64,000 nt of DNA. It comes from Ursus arctos (lineage: Eukaryota; Chordata; Mammalia; Carnivora; Ursidae). The stretch covers positions 26,159,772 to 26,223,771 of the forward strand of contig NW_026622874.1 in NCBI RefSeq assembly GCF_023065955.2, read 5' to 3'. The notes beneath the pieces are model-generated. The model was not told where the DNA came from, did no database searches, and worked only from the letters and a program-made list of their open reading frames with translations. The number at the start of each line of letters is the position of its first letter. Position 1 is the stretch's first letter. This document shows, piece by piece, positions 50,660-61,239 of this stretch. The position numbers and the translations under genes were made by a program.

Positions 50660-50998
50660 GTTGCCTGCAGAGTCCAGTCCAGACTTCCAGGCTGTTCCTT
50701 CGGTCCCCTGCTGAGGCTACATCCCACCCACTCATCCTCAGGGCTCTTCCCTCTCTTGTCTTCCCCTGCCCCTTTCCTCCACGCTCATTTCCTAGGGAAC
50801 CCCTGCTCTCCTTGCCTGCCTCCCCCCCTCTCCCCCTCCCGAGGAGGAGGTAGGTCCTCAGGGCTCCACAGCCCCCCGCCATTCTGTGGGGCATCAATCA
50901 GGCTGACGTGTAACGGAACCCTTTACTGGTGGGTCTCCCCTTCTGGGCTCCACACTCCTGAAGGGCAGGGCACCTCAATAAATATTTGCTATGAAGTC
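50660..50998 (+). mobile_element. L2 LINE 3' end
   Basis: A C/T-rich body leads to cacactcctgaagggcaggg and cacctcaataaatatttgct, the L2 terminus. Its orientation is opposite to the L2 at 49.9-50.2 kb, so they are separate insertions. Confidence 0.75.
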
Positions 50999-51696
50999 AC
51001 TGCCCCTCAGGAAAAGCCCACTCAAAGCCTTCCTCTGAAGAGGGGACACAGTGTTGGGAGCAGAACTTCTATGGGAGACTGTTAGCTCCAGAGTCTGAGG
51101 CGTGTGTGACTGTGGCCTGAGGTGGCAAGTCCCCTCCGCCCCCAAAACACACACACACCAGTGCTTCTCGGTCTTTGCCGTCTGAGAATCAGGACAGTGG
51201 TGACAGGAAGTGTTGCTCAGGCCACAGGCTGGACACAGAAAGGAATCCTCTCCATGGAGAAGCAGAATTAGCCCCACACCCCGCCAGGCCTGGAGGTGAC
51301 AGCTTCCTGCAGGCTGGTAATCCAGCGTGAAGGCCGCATTTCATGCCTGCCATGGGGACGGGCCTGCGGGGAATTGCTCCTGCGGAGTGAGAATTGGAAC
51401 TCGTCAGGGTAATTTGTCCATTTTACCACACACGTCTCAAGGCTGGTGCTCCTGGCCCGGCTCTCGGGGAGCCCCTCACGCTCGGCTGGGAGAGGCCGGG
51501 GACCACCGCCCAGCACCCCCGTCATTGTCCAGTGTGCCGTCCAGTTCTCCGTTTCCACGCCCACCGCCCTGATCCCAGAGGGCGACAGGGCACTCGGGGG
51601 TTTAGACACCACAAGTACCTCTTCCCAGCCTCTCAGCTCTCTGCTCACACGCCTGGGGTGGCCTCCATCAAACAGAAACCCTTCGTTATGGTCTAA

Positions 51697-51878
51697 GAAC
51701 CCTGTCTCCAGGGGCGCCTGGGGGCTCAGTCAGTAAGTGTCATGAACCCAGGGTCCTGGGATCAATCCCCGCGTCCACTCCTTGCTCCGTGGGGAGCCTG
51801 CTTCTCTCTCTGCCTGCAGCTCCTCCAATTTGTGTTCTCTCTCTCTCTGACCAATAAATAAGTAAAATCTGAAAGAAA

Positions 51879-51950
<72 letters not shown>

Positions 51951-51963
51951 AACCTGTCTCCAC
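51697..51963 (+). mobile_element. Can-SINE with target-site duplications and a (GAAA)n tail
   Basis: The SINE body starts at 51711 (ggggcgcctgggggctcag) and its tail (51871-51951) has become about 18 GAAA units. The flanks aaccctgtctcca (left, to 51710) and aacctgtctcca (right, from about 51951) are target-site duplications differing by one base. On the reverse strand the tail gives a Phe-Leu-Ser repeat frame that is not a protein. Confidence 0.96.
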
Positions 51964-51989
51964 TTCATCTTGTGGCTGGCGGGTTCTCT

Positions 51990-52700
51990 TTGGTTCTTAA
52001 GAAGCGCTTTTCTCTCCCGGGTTGGAACGATATGCTCCCGCATGTTCTTTATTAGCTTTGTAACTTTCACTCTTTCACGTTTAGGTTTTAAATCCATTTG
52101 GGCTCATCTTTGGTACAAGGCAGAGGTCCCGTTTCCTCTTCCTCCATATAGTGAGCCAGTTTCCCGCCGCCTTCGCGGGGTCGATGTCTAATGCCGTAGG
52201 CCTAGCTCGCGTGTCCGTGTGGCCACGGGTCTTCCTTTGAACTTTTTATTATGAGCCGTCGGTTCCTAGGGCAAACAATCACACTTAAAAAAAGTCCTCA
52301 TAGGGCAAGTCTCCCACTTTACTCTCTTTCCCCCCTCAAACTGACTTAGCAATCCATGGGCCTTTAATTACCTATATACATTTTAGAATAAGGCTGCCGA
52401 GTTCTACCCCGCCCCCGCACCCTGCCCCAAAAATCCATCTGGACTTTTGATTGGTGTTATACTGAATTTCAGGTTAATTTAAAGAGAACTTTGCCCTCTT
52501 ACAATGTTGATCTGCCCATCCATAACCACAGAGTGCCTCTCAGTTTACTGAGATCTTTATGCCCTAAATAAGAAAGTCCCATTTCTTCTCTCCAGAACAC
52601 TTTCACTATGTGAGATCCTTGTTCATTTATTTCTTTACCCGATGGAGTCTGTCTCTTCCTACCATCTCATCACAAAATGTCATTGGAGATCCTTCTTTCA
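51990..52700 (-). mobile_element. Old L1 LINE ORF2 3' region, reverse orientation
   Basis: The text tttaaatccatttgggctca, then atactgaatttcaggttaat, then caatgttgatctgcccatcc, then agtttactgagatctttatg is recognisable as the antisense of an L1 ORF2 C-terminal region. No frame is intact. Confidence 0.7.
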
Positions 52701-53695
52701 CTCCTGCCCGTGTCCCCAGTGCCTACATGTTCCTGACCCTACTTTGCTGCTGAAAAAAAGAGAGAGAGCTGGGAAAAGTTGAACTTCCGGCGGTGACAGA
52801 GGTAGCCGGTTTGCTCCTGGCTGTGATTCCAGGGAAGACCAGTGAGGAGAGGCCTGCTGGGGCCACTGGGGGGAGGCACGTTGCTAAACCAAGGGCTGTG
52901 GGCGCTCTCCCTATAGATCAGAGGGGGCTGAGACAGGAAAGAGGAGAGAATCCCTCATAGGACCGGCAAGGGGAGGCTTCCGGGCCTGGAGGAGTGCAGG
53001 GAGCTCCTCGGGCTCCAGAGAGGGACCTGGCTTGCGGAGGAAGCAAGCATCGGTCAGGTCAGCGTTGGACTGCAGCCATCGGGGAGCTGGGGAGCCAGAC
53101 ATGGCCTGGCAAGCAAGTCCGTGGCACAGGGAGCCACGACTGGAGCTGGGAAGGGAGCCAGGGAAGGGGCTGGAGCTGGGTGCATCCCGGAGACAGGCCC
53201 CAGCGTGGGTTGGCCTTCCGTGTCTGTAGCGAGGGAGGGTCTTAGAGGTGTCGAATTCAGTGACACGCAAGGTGCTGGGTGGTGTGTGCAGTGTGTGTCT
53301 CTTCCCGGATCTGCAGAGAACAGGTGTGAAAGGACTCACGAGAAGCCAGGGGCACGTGGGCTCCAGGGAGGGGCCCCGAATGCCTGGCAGGCAGGCCAGG
53401 GCCAGAGACCTGGCACTCTAGGTCCTTTGGAATTTTTAGAATACTTAATCATTATTACCTATTGAAAACAAGGAGTGACACAAAATCTTTTACAAAAGAA
53501 CTGAGTATGGGAAGGGACTCTGGGATGAAAACACAGCGATTTTGCCTTTGAGGAGGGAGACTGGGCCCTTGGTGGAACAGCAGCCTGGTCTCCTCAGCCA
53601 GGGCGGGCGGCTGGGGCGCGGGACCCACGACTCCCAACTCCACCCGCACCCCGATCCCCGCCCACGGCCCTGAGCGGAGGCGAACGGTATTGGTG
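52700..53695. other. Intergenic stretch, no recognised feature
   Basis: GC-rich sequence with no repeat and no credible exon. Confidence 0.5.
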
Positions 53696-53880
53696 ACGAG
53701 AAGGTGGCATGACCTCCCACTATGCGCTGGGCACGGTTAGCCACACCTTAGCCCTGATTACCTTCTTTACAGGTGAAGAAACTCGGGCTCAGAGAAGCAC
53801 TTCCCCAAGGTTCCGTGCCTGGTAAGGAGCAGCGTCGGGATTTGAACCCATGTCCCCATGACCCTAAAACATCCTTTCTC
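53695..53880 (+). repeat. MIR SINE
   Basis: The words ccactatgcgctgggcacgg, then ttacaggtgaagaaactcgg, then cgtcgggatttgaacccatg follow MIR order. Confidence 0.88.
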
Positions 53881-53899
53881 CATAATGGTAGTGTTATTG

Positions 53900-54490
53900 A
53901 ACAAGTAGTAAATATTTAATAAAAATGAGAAAATACAGATAAATACAAAGAAAACCACCCCTCATCCTAGACCTGACTGTTAACCGCAGTTGGCATTTTT
54001 TGTGTATGTTCCAGGTTTTGACTCATGGCTTTGGTATCTGTACATATATTTGTATTCTCTTTTTCAAAAATAGGATCATACTGGGGCGCCTGGGTGGCTC
54101 AGTCGGTTAAGCGTCTGCCTTGGGCTCAGGTCGTGATCCCAGGGTCCTGGGATCGAGTCCCACATCGGGCTCCCTGCTCAGCGGAAGTCTGCTTCTCCCT
54201 CTCTCACTGCCCTTCCCCCTACCCGCCCCCATGCTTAGTCTCTCGCATGGACTTTCTCTCTCTCAGATAAACAAATAAAAATCTTAAAAAAAATAAGATC
54301 ATACTATACAGAACTGCTCTTTTAACTTCATATTTTCACTTAACAATATGGTGTGAAGATATTTTCAGCTTAAAAAGTACACATTCAAATTCTTTCTGGT
54401 GGTTGTGCTGTATTCTATTGTAATGACGTACCATAACTTAATCACCTATTTTGGACTTCAGCTCAAACTTAACTTTGATACACAGCAATG
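53900..54490. mobile_element. Old LINE remnant (L1-like), split by a Can-SINE
   Basis: Text on both sides of the SINE forms one element: 'cctgactgttaaccgcagtt' and ttttcaaaaataggatcata before it, 'ttcacttaacaatatggtgt' and tgacgtaccataacttaatc after it. I recognise the pattern as an old LINE 3' region but not its subfamily. Confidence 0.55.
54083..54291 (+). mobile_element. Can-SINE with target-site duplications
   Basis: The head ggggcgcctgggtggctcag is intact, and the A-rich tail ends near 54291. The flanks aataggatcatact (54069-54082) and aataagatcatact (54292-54305) are the duplications. It is young by its low divergence. Confidence 0.97.
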
Positions 54491-54673
54491 GATAACCGAT
54501 ACACCTCATTTTCCCTCCCTCTAGCTAACACAAGGCATTGTCTTTTTTTTTTTCTTTAATTTTCTTCCAGTAGGATAGACAAAGGTGGCATCTTTCATTT
54601 GGTCTTCACACTTTGGCCCATTTTCAACATGGCTTTAATGCTTTTCCTAGTTACAGCAGAACTTTAAAATCCT

Positions 54674-54883
54674 GGGATGACTGGGTGGCTCAGTGGGTTA
54701 AGTGTCTGCCTTCAGCTCCGATCACAATCTCAGGGGCCTGGGATCGAGCCCTGCATCGTGTTCCCCGCTCAGCGGGGAGCTTGCTTCTCCCTCTCCCTCT
54801 CCTTCTGTGTCCCTCTCCTGCTGCCTGTGGCTCCCTCTGCTTGTGCTTTCTCTCTGTCAAATAAATAAAATCTTTTCTAAAAA
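54674..54883 (+). mobile_element. Can-SINE with target-site duplications
   Basis: Flanks aactttaaaatcct (54660-54673) and aactttaaagtcct (54884-54897) border the element. The body is tggctcagtgggttaagtg to caaataaataaaatctttt. Confidence 0.96.
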
Positions 54884-54972
54884 AACTTTAAAGTCCTTTA
54901 ATCCTATTTTCCTTATTATTCTTTCTTTTCAAAAGAAATGTATTTATTGCAAAAATTCAAAAAGGTATTTAT

Positions 54973-55172
54973 GGGGCGCCTGGGTGGCTCAGTCGTTGGG
55001 CGTCTGCCTTCGGCTCAGGGCGTGATCCCAGAGTTCTGGGATCGAGCCCCACATCAGGCTCCTCTGCTGGGAGCCTGCTTCTCCCTCTCCCACTCCCCCT
55101 GCTTGTGTTCCCTCTCTCACTGGCTGTTTCTCTCTGTCAAATAAATAAATAAATTCTTAAAAAAAAAAAAAA
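54973..55172 (+). mobile_element. Can-SINE with target-site duplications
   Basis: Flanks aaaaaggtatttat and aaaaaggtatttaa border a body starting ggggcgcctgggtggctcag. This is the third same-strand copy within 1.1 kb. Confidence 0.96.
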
Positions 55173-55430
55173 GGTATTTAAGTATTGAGGTCAGAGCCAG
55201 GACTAGGGTGAGGCTATGGAGACACCCAGGGTGCCCAATTTAAGGCGGCACTCACTCTCAGGTGCTGAGCCTAAGGATAAGTGTCTCCTTAAATTTTGTG
55301 CCCCAGGAAACTTCCTTGCCTTGGTCTAGTCCCAGACCTGATTCTAGGCCACCCTAACCTCACTTTCTAGATATAACCACTGGTCAGAGTTTGGTGTATA
55401 TTCTTCCAGATTTTTTGTAGACAAACATTA

Positions 55431-55432
<2 letters not shown>

Positions 55433-55465
<33 letters not shown>

Positions 55466-55475
55466 CACACACACA
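55433..55475 (+). repeat. (CA)n microsatellite
   Basis: About 20 units with one CATG interruption. Confidence 0.95.
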
Positions 55476-55486
55476 GATTTTTATTT

Positions 55487-55818
55487 TTTTTAAGATTTTA
55501 TTTTAATTTTTAAAAAGATATTTATTTATTTGAGAGAGAGAGCATGCACACGTGAGCAGAGGGGTGGGGAGGGCTGAGGGAGAGAGAGAATCTTAAGCAG
55601 GCTCCATGTCCAGCACAGAGCCCAATGCGGGGCTCGATCCCACGACCCTGAGATCATGACCTCAGCTGAAAGCAAGAGTCGGATGCTTAACCGACAGAGC
55701 CACCCAGACACGCAATATTTTATTTTTAAGTAATTTCTACACTCAACATGGGGCTCAAACTTTATAACCCCAAGATCAAGAGTCACATGCTCTTCTGAGT
55801 AAGCCTGCTGGGCCCCCA
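55487..55818 (-). mobile_element. Two Can-SINEs, one nested in the tail of the other
   Basis: Reverse-strand SINE A (about 55718-55818, gggctcaaactttataaccc then aagatcaagagtcacatgct) has its A-rich tail split by reverse-strand SINE B (about 55508-55716, 'cgatcccacgaccctgagat' then aaccgacagagccaccc). The word attttattttaa before B (about 55496) and attttatttttaa after it (about 55721) look like the target duplication. SINE B is therefore the later arrival. Confidence 0.85.
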
Positions 55819-56129
55819 CTACGTGCACTTTTAAATAATAAATAAATGTAGTGATATCGATGTTTATAGAAATGTATCCTTCCTGAGCATCTTATGTCAA
55901 TACAGGCAAACTGATCTCATTCTTACGATTGCATATTTCATAATAGCCACATCCCTTTGTCATATTTAAGGAGCATCTTTTCCCAGTTTTTTTAACATGT
56001 GGCTTGATTTCACTTTTAACTTATTTTTTAAAATTGGTGGATCAAACGCTCACTTCAGTTAATATTTTCCACGGATTTTATGCTTACAAAAACAATAAAG
56101 TATTCTATGATATTTTCCTATGCCTTATT

Positions 56130-57590
56130 CTTTTTACATCACTGCGTATAGGGGCTCTTAGCTTAATTTTCAATCAACATTCTCCACGTCATTTGCTAAA
56201 TAGCCCCTCCCTCTTCCAGGCAGAACTCTGTGACCATCAGCAGCTTTGATGTTTGAGGACTCACAGGGACAGTGCCCAGCAGGTTCAAGCTAGACGAGGT
56301 TCTTGGTTCCAACCACACCCTGCACTTCGGGGGTGGACAGCCTTGCAGACACACACTGGGGAGAGGCAAGTCATACCGTCCCGGTGGTGGAGGAAGGGGG
56401 TTTAACAGGCAGCACAGAGGCCCATTTTCCTCTGGATGAGCCTGGCAGCCCCAGGGAAAAGCCTTTTGCTCTCAGTATAGAGATGAACAAGTCTTGCCAA
56501 AGACATACCTGGAAACTTGCGAGCCCAGCCAAGTGGATCTTACCCTAAAATCTAAACAGATGCTCCTTGAGTCTTCCTTGACTCCCCCAAGGTCAACGTC
56601 CCCGTGGAGCACCCCCTTAATGTCATCCCCTCATGTTGGCAGAGGTTCCCCACCTTCGCCTTGTGACTTCTAGATTCTTTCCTTCCTGCCTGTGACCCAA
56701 GCCCAACACACACATTCTGCAAGCAGAGGTGAAGCCTGGAGAGAAGGGGCCAGGGTGGGCGAGCAGAGTTGGGCCCACCAACCCCGCGGTGTGCCCCAGC
56801 CACCGTCCTGGAGACGCTCACTGGGGGTGTTCTCCTCCAGAGCAGAGACCAAGGTTTTGAGGGGGGCCCTGAGGACGGTGAACAGGGTTGCTCCAGGAAC
56901 TGGGATCCCGAGGGCATGGGGCCACTCACACTGTCGAGGAGATTGCACTGCTGGGGCCCAGTCGGGAGGGCAGGAGAGGATGAGAAGGGCAGTCGTTTTC
57001 CCTCTTGGGTGGGAAGGACCCCCAGGGCAGCAGAGGAAGGGAGAAAGCAAGTGTGAGGGACAGTCGAGGTGGAGGTTGGAAAAGCCAGGAGAAGCCAGGG
57101 CCCTGCACTGCTGTGGGGGACGCAGAGGCAGACCTGAGGAGGAGGCAAGCCAGGCCCAGGGGATCGGGGTGAAAATTAAATTGTTCTTGGAGTTCGGTTT
57201 AGTTCTTAAAGCCGTATACCTGTGAATGGTGGACTTCTTATCAACCTGCCTAAGCAGCATCCTCTGCTCTCATAGGAGGTTGGCCCTAAAATGAGGCAAA
57301 GAGTAAGAAGAGGAAGGGGTCCTTGGGCTTGCCCTGGAGTTAGCTTGGGGAGGCGATCCTGGGGGGCGCTCAGGCAGTGCTGGGGCAGAGGACACCCGTG
57401 GGGCACAGGCGGCAGGCTGGTGTGAGTGAGCTTTCCCTTCTCATAGTTGTCCTGGGCTTCCAGGAGGACACAAATCATAGAAGCTGTGATTTCCTTTGGT
57501 CAGGAGTCCTTTCTGGAAGGTTCTGAAGGGACAAGTCCCTCACTGAGCTGACGAGAAATCAGCTGAGATCACCATCAGAGACGTAAAGGC
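56130..57590. other. Intergenic stretch, no recognised feature
   Basis: Long frames appear on the reverse strand (56552-57148 and 56670-57260) but lack splice borders and domains. No repeat was identified. Confidence 0.5.
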
Positions 57591-57725
57591 ACCTTAGGGA
57601 CCACGAAGCTTCATCTGAGGTGTTCACCTTAGATGTGAGGAGGCTGAGACCCAGGAGATGAATGGTTCACCCAATGTCAGATGCAGCTGGTTAGTGGCCA
57701 AGCCAGGGGAATGAACCAGATCTCC
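57590..57725 (+). repeat. MIR-like fragment
   Basis: The words gatgtgaggaggctgagacc, then atggttcacccaatgtcaga, then gctggttagtggccaagcca are a decayed MIR 3' half. Confidence 0.65.
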
Positions 57726-57833
57726 TCCTCCTTCCACTGCTGGTGACTTTCTCCAGGACCAAGACTGTGTGGGTCCTCTGGAGCCCATTCCTCACCCCCA
57801 CACTTAGGGCACGATGTGCTGCACCTACCCCCA

Positions 57834-57862
57834 CCCCGACCCCGACCCCGACCCCGACCCCG
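57834..57862 (+). repeat. (CCCCGA)n hexanucleotide repeat
   Basis: Nearly five perfect CCCCGA units. Reading frames across it give Thr-Pro or Val-Gly repeats, a by-product of the repeat. Confidence 0.95.
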
Positions 57863-57999
57863 TGCCAAACCTGCTCGGGAGGAGCCAGGCTGGAGGGGGG
57901 GCCGCCCCCTGGGACCTCACCAGTCTGGAGGTGGCTTCTGAACCAAGCAGCCCCTCGGGCTTGTGATCCCCCCCCCCACTCCCCTCCCGCTTCCTGGCT

Positions 58000-58170
58000 C
58001 CTCATCCTTCAGGTCTCAGGGAAGCCTCCCCCAGTCCCTCCTGCTGGTCCCTCCTTAAGAGCATTCAGCACATTCTTTTCTCCTCTGTCTCTTCCTCTAG
58101 AGTGGAAGCCCTGCAGCTGTGGGACCCTCATCTTCTGGGTATCCCCAGCTTTAGTCCAGTGCAGCACTGA
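58000..58170 (+). repeat. L2 LINE 3' fragment
   Basis: The words tcctcatccttcaggtctca, then ctagagtggaagccctgcag, then tatccccagctttagtccag follow the L2 terminal order. A further L2-like piece lies at about 58660-58765 (ctcatttttcaaaagccagc), beyond the two SINEs. Confidence 0.65.
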
Positions 58171-58185
58171 AAACCTCCTTACATT

Positions 58186-58372
58186 TTTTAAAAAGATTTA
58201 TTCATTTTGAGAGAGAGAGAGCAGGGACAGAGGGAAAGGAAGAGAGACTCTCAAGCAGACTCCCCACTGAGCTTGGGGCCCAATGCAGGGCTGGAATTCA
58301 AGACTCTGAGATCATGACCTGAGCCCAAATCAGGACTTGGACACTCAACCAAATGAGCCACCCAGGCACCCC
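58186..58372 (-). mobile_element. Can-SINE, reverse orientation
   Basis: The reverse tail aaaaagatttattcattttg, then the GA tract, then 'gagatcatgacctgagccca', ending gagccacccaggcacccc. Confidence 0.93.
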
Positions 58373-58380
58373 TTAAAATT

Positions 58381-58581
58381 TTTTTTTTTTAAGATATTAT
58401 TTATTTACCTGAGATGAGCGAGTGAGAGAGAGAGAGCACAAGCGGGCATAGAGACAGAGGGAGAAAGAGAAGCAGGCTCTCCACTGAGCAGGGAGCCTGA
58501 TCCGGGGCTTGATCCCAGGATGCTGAGATCATGACCTGAGCTGAAGGCAGGGGCTTAGCCGACTGAGCCACCCAGGCGCCC
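58381..58581 (-). mobile_element. Can-SINE, reverse orientation
   Basis: The reverse tail ttaagatattatttattta to gagccacccaggcgccc. Flanks ttaaaattttttt and ttaaattttttttt look like duplications. It sits nine bases from the previous copy and in the same orientation. Confidence 0.95.
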
Positions 58582-58764
58582 ATTAAATTTTTTTTTAATG
58601 AAAATGTTTTTCTATGTTTTTTACTGAGAATTTCTTGTGTTCCCTATTTTTCTTTCTCGGACTTGGCATGTGCTGTCCCCATGGCCTTTTTCCTCTTCAC
58701 TTTCCTTGCTAACACCCACTCATTTTTCAAAAGCCAGCTCAGCTGCCTCCACCTCTAAGAAATC

Positions 58765-59560
58765 GTTCCAGAACGCTCAGTAGGTAGCATCGCAGGCAGC
58801 GAGGAATGCCTCTGCCTTGCAGGGCTCCCATGAGGACACTTTCCTGCATGGGAGCTCTCCCAGGATGCAGGGAACCATCTAGAACGGCAAGCAGAGTTCA
58901 AGTCGCAGAAGACCAGGCTCCCAGCCTGGCAGACGGGTTGGAGGGAGAGACGGGCTGCTGGGCAAGCCAGTTTATCGATGCCGATGCCGCTGAGCGTGCC
59001 CTGGGGAAATCAAGGTGAAAGGCAGCAGCCCCGCTGAGGAGGGGCCCACCCTTATTTATCAATCAGAGTGGCTGGAACAGCCCAAGAAAGGCTTGGCTGT
59101 GAGGAGGCCTACACCCACTGCCGGGGCCCTACGGGGGCCTGCCTCACTGGAGCTAGAAGGGCTCTCTGCCCTTGACATGGAGTCAGGTCCCAGGTGGTAG
59201 AGGGGCAAGGCGGGTGGTCTTGGCCCGGTGTGCACTGGCCTGGGCCCTCTTTATCCTTCTTGCAGGCCAGGGTCACCCTGCCCAGTGTGCTGGCCTGTCA
59301 GCCTCCCAGCCAGGCCCCGGTGGGGCAGGGAGAGGGTCAGAGCCAGCTTAGGAGAAAGGAGGGGGCAGATGGAGGAGGGATGCAGAGAGGCTCCAGGATG
59401 GACTCTATCCGGCTAAAGAGGTAACACAGGGCTCACATAGGCAGGGATGGGGGGGTTGACCTCTGTCTGTGCTCCCCCTCCCAGCTGCCCCCGCAGAGGA
59501 AGCCTGCTAGGCATCCCACCTGCTCCACCCAGTGCCAAGGCCATCCGAGCAGAGTGAAGA
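58765..59560. other. Intergenic stretch, no recognised feature
   Basis: GC-rich, with no repeat and no splice-bordered frame. Confidence 0.5.
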
Positions 59561-59700
59561 TGTCAGAGAGAACCCCAAATCGGATTGAGGCTCCTGCTCC
59601 CCCTTAATGAGGTTCATTATCAGCGGCTCTGAGCCTTGTAAAACCTGGCAGGCCGGATTAGGGGCAGGCTCTCTAATCTGGTTGACTCCTCCCTGCTGAA
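59560..59700. promoter_or_regulatory. Cluster of OTX/PITX-like and TAAT words downstream of QSOX1
   Basis: GGATTA at 59655-59660 and TAATCT at 59674-59679 are Bicoid-class (OTX/PITX) type words. 'ccttaatgaggttcattatc' precedes them, and aatcggattgagg lies near 59579. There is no repeat signature. Candidate only. Confidence 0.3.
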
Positions 59701-60129
59701 GAGCTAGTGCAGGCCTGCTCTCACAAACAAACCCTCTCCTTCCTTGGGAGAGCGCGGGAGATGCAGGACGCGTGCTGTGGAGGGCTGGGCAGGTGCAGCG
59801 GAAGGTTCCCGGGGCAGAACCGGAAGCACTGAGGCAGGTGTCCAGGAGGTTGGGGGAACAGGAGGCGGCGGCATTAGACCTCCACCAAGCTCTGTCCCCT
59901 GGTGGGGTGCCGGTGGAGACGGAAGGGGCTTGGGGCCAGAGGGCTCCGAGAGCTGAGGGGGGAGGGCCCCATCCAGGAGAACGGGGTGGTGCCAGGGCCC
60001 CCTGCCCCCTGCAGGGCAGGAGCTCTGCGAGCCAAGGCAATCACATGTGGCTGGATCCCCACAGAGGCCAGATTCTGTGCATTCTGGACACAAGGTCTCC
60101 AAGCAGCAAGTCAGAGAACACACCAGGGC

Positions 60130-61239
60130 TTGCTTTAACAAAAATAATTTATTCCACAACCCTCCCAAGCAGTGGGGTAGGGTGGGAATCAAGCATGTGT
60201 ACAGAGCTACCCTCCCCTCTGACCCTTTTAAGCTCTACACGATGGGAGGTGGACCCTCAAGAGAGAGGATATTCCCCTCACTCCAGCACCCTCCACAAAG
60301 GTTAGCATCTGTTTTGGAGGCCAAAATCAAAAGACAAAAGACCCAGCTCTCAGAGGGGTAGAGCCCACTGGGGAGGAGCCAAAGCACATCTGAAGCAACC
60401 ATCTTTTCCCTGAGGCTTTCCTCTTCCCTCACAGCTAAGCCCGGAGCCAAGGCACTAACGACACCAGTACCCCTCCCTAAATCCCACACAAGCCCCTCTC
60501 AGGTCCCGCCAAGCCAGCCACTCACCACCCAGCCCCGTGGCCATCACCTGTCCAAGTCCACACCAGCTCCAGCAGCAGAGGTCTGGGAAAGGAGCCAGCA
60601 GCTCTCCTCCCTCCAACCCTGACCCCAGGCCACACCTGGGAGACCAGCAGGGCTTTCAGAAGCTTCCAGACCACCACCACCCTCCCCCAAAGCAAACCCC
60701 ACCCTGGAGTTACAAGGGGCCGGAGGATGTACAGGCCACAGAGGGCCAGAGGCAGTCCGTCCTTCTCCGGCACAAAGGCCTCCGTGTACCCCACAGGGAG
60801 GGGGATGGACGGAGCTCTGGAATATACTGAAGAGTTCTGCTCTAGTCCACTAGACCTGGATGGAGAACCTGGGCAACTATGGCCATGCTTGCCCCAGTTT
60901 AGGGCCAAGACCAAGTGGAGACACGGAAGCTTCAGCGAGAACGAGGCGGGACTTCAAACAAGGTAAAAGAGGAATCTGGGGCTGGGAGGCCAGGGACTGA
61001 GCCTCCCAACCCCTCTGCCCAAGGCTGCTTTCCGCTGTGCTGTCAGATGAACACAAACCCTACGCATGCTTTCATGTCTACGGAACATTGCTCCCCAGAA
61101 GGCCCAAGGAGGTTCATTGGAGCAAATGGTTTCCCTGGATTTCCCTGGACAAGGAACATGGGAAGAGGGGGGAGGGACAGGGGGCTGGAAGAGCACGAGT
61201 GGCAGCTCCCATCTCTGCCCCCCTCCCACGTCGAATGGT
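60130..61239 (-). other. QSOX1: QSOX1 3' untranslated region
   Basis: This runs from the stop codon (61242-61240) to the first good polyadenylation signal. No intron or repeat is apparent. The 3' end is set by the AATAAA and is expected within about 10-30 bases after it. Confidence 0.8.
60148..60153 (-). terminator. QSOX1: QSOX1 polyadenylation signal AATAAA
   Basis: The minus-strand AATAAA sits in ggaataaattatttttg, about 1.1 kb after the stop codon. It is followed by T-rich text, as expected for 3' end formation. Confidence 0.8.

Larger units (their letters stand above)
55360..56130. mobile_element. Old LINE remnant hosting nested SINEs
   Basis: The sequence tataaccactggtcagagtt then ggtgtatattcttccagatt resembles the element at 53.9-54.5 kb. 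It is interrupted by a CA array and two Can-SINEs and resumes after 55820 with AT-rich text. Confidence 0.5.

Noticed and set aside
51730..52097. Reverse-strand Phe-Leu-Ser repeat protein
   Set aside because: It is a translation of the (GAAA)n microsatellite at a SINE tail.
54083..55172. tRNA genes suggested by tRNA-like heads
   Set aside because: The heads belong to Can-SINEs with CT tracts, A-rich tails and target-site duplications.
56552..57260. Reverse-strand frames of about 196-198 codons between SINE clusters
   Set aside because: No domains, no splice borders, and overlapping frames on both strands; probably chance.
57691..58210. Val-Gly or Thr-Pro repeat proteins
   Set aside because: They come from the CCCCGA hexamer repeat; flanking residues show no domain.
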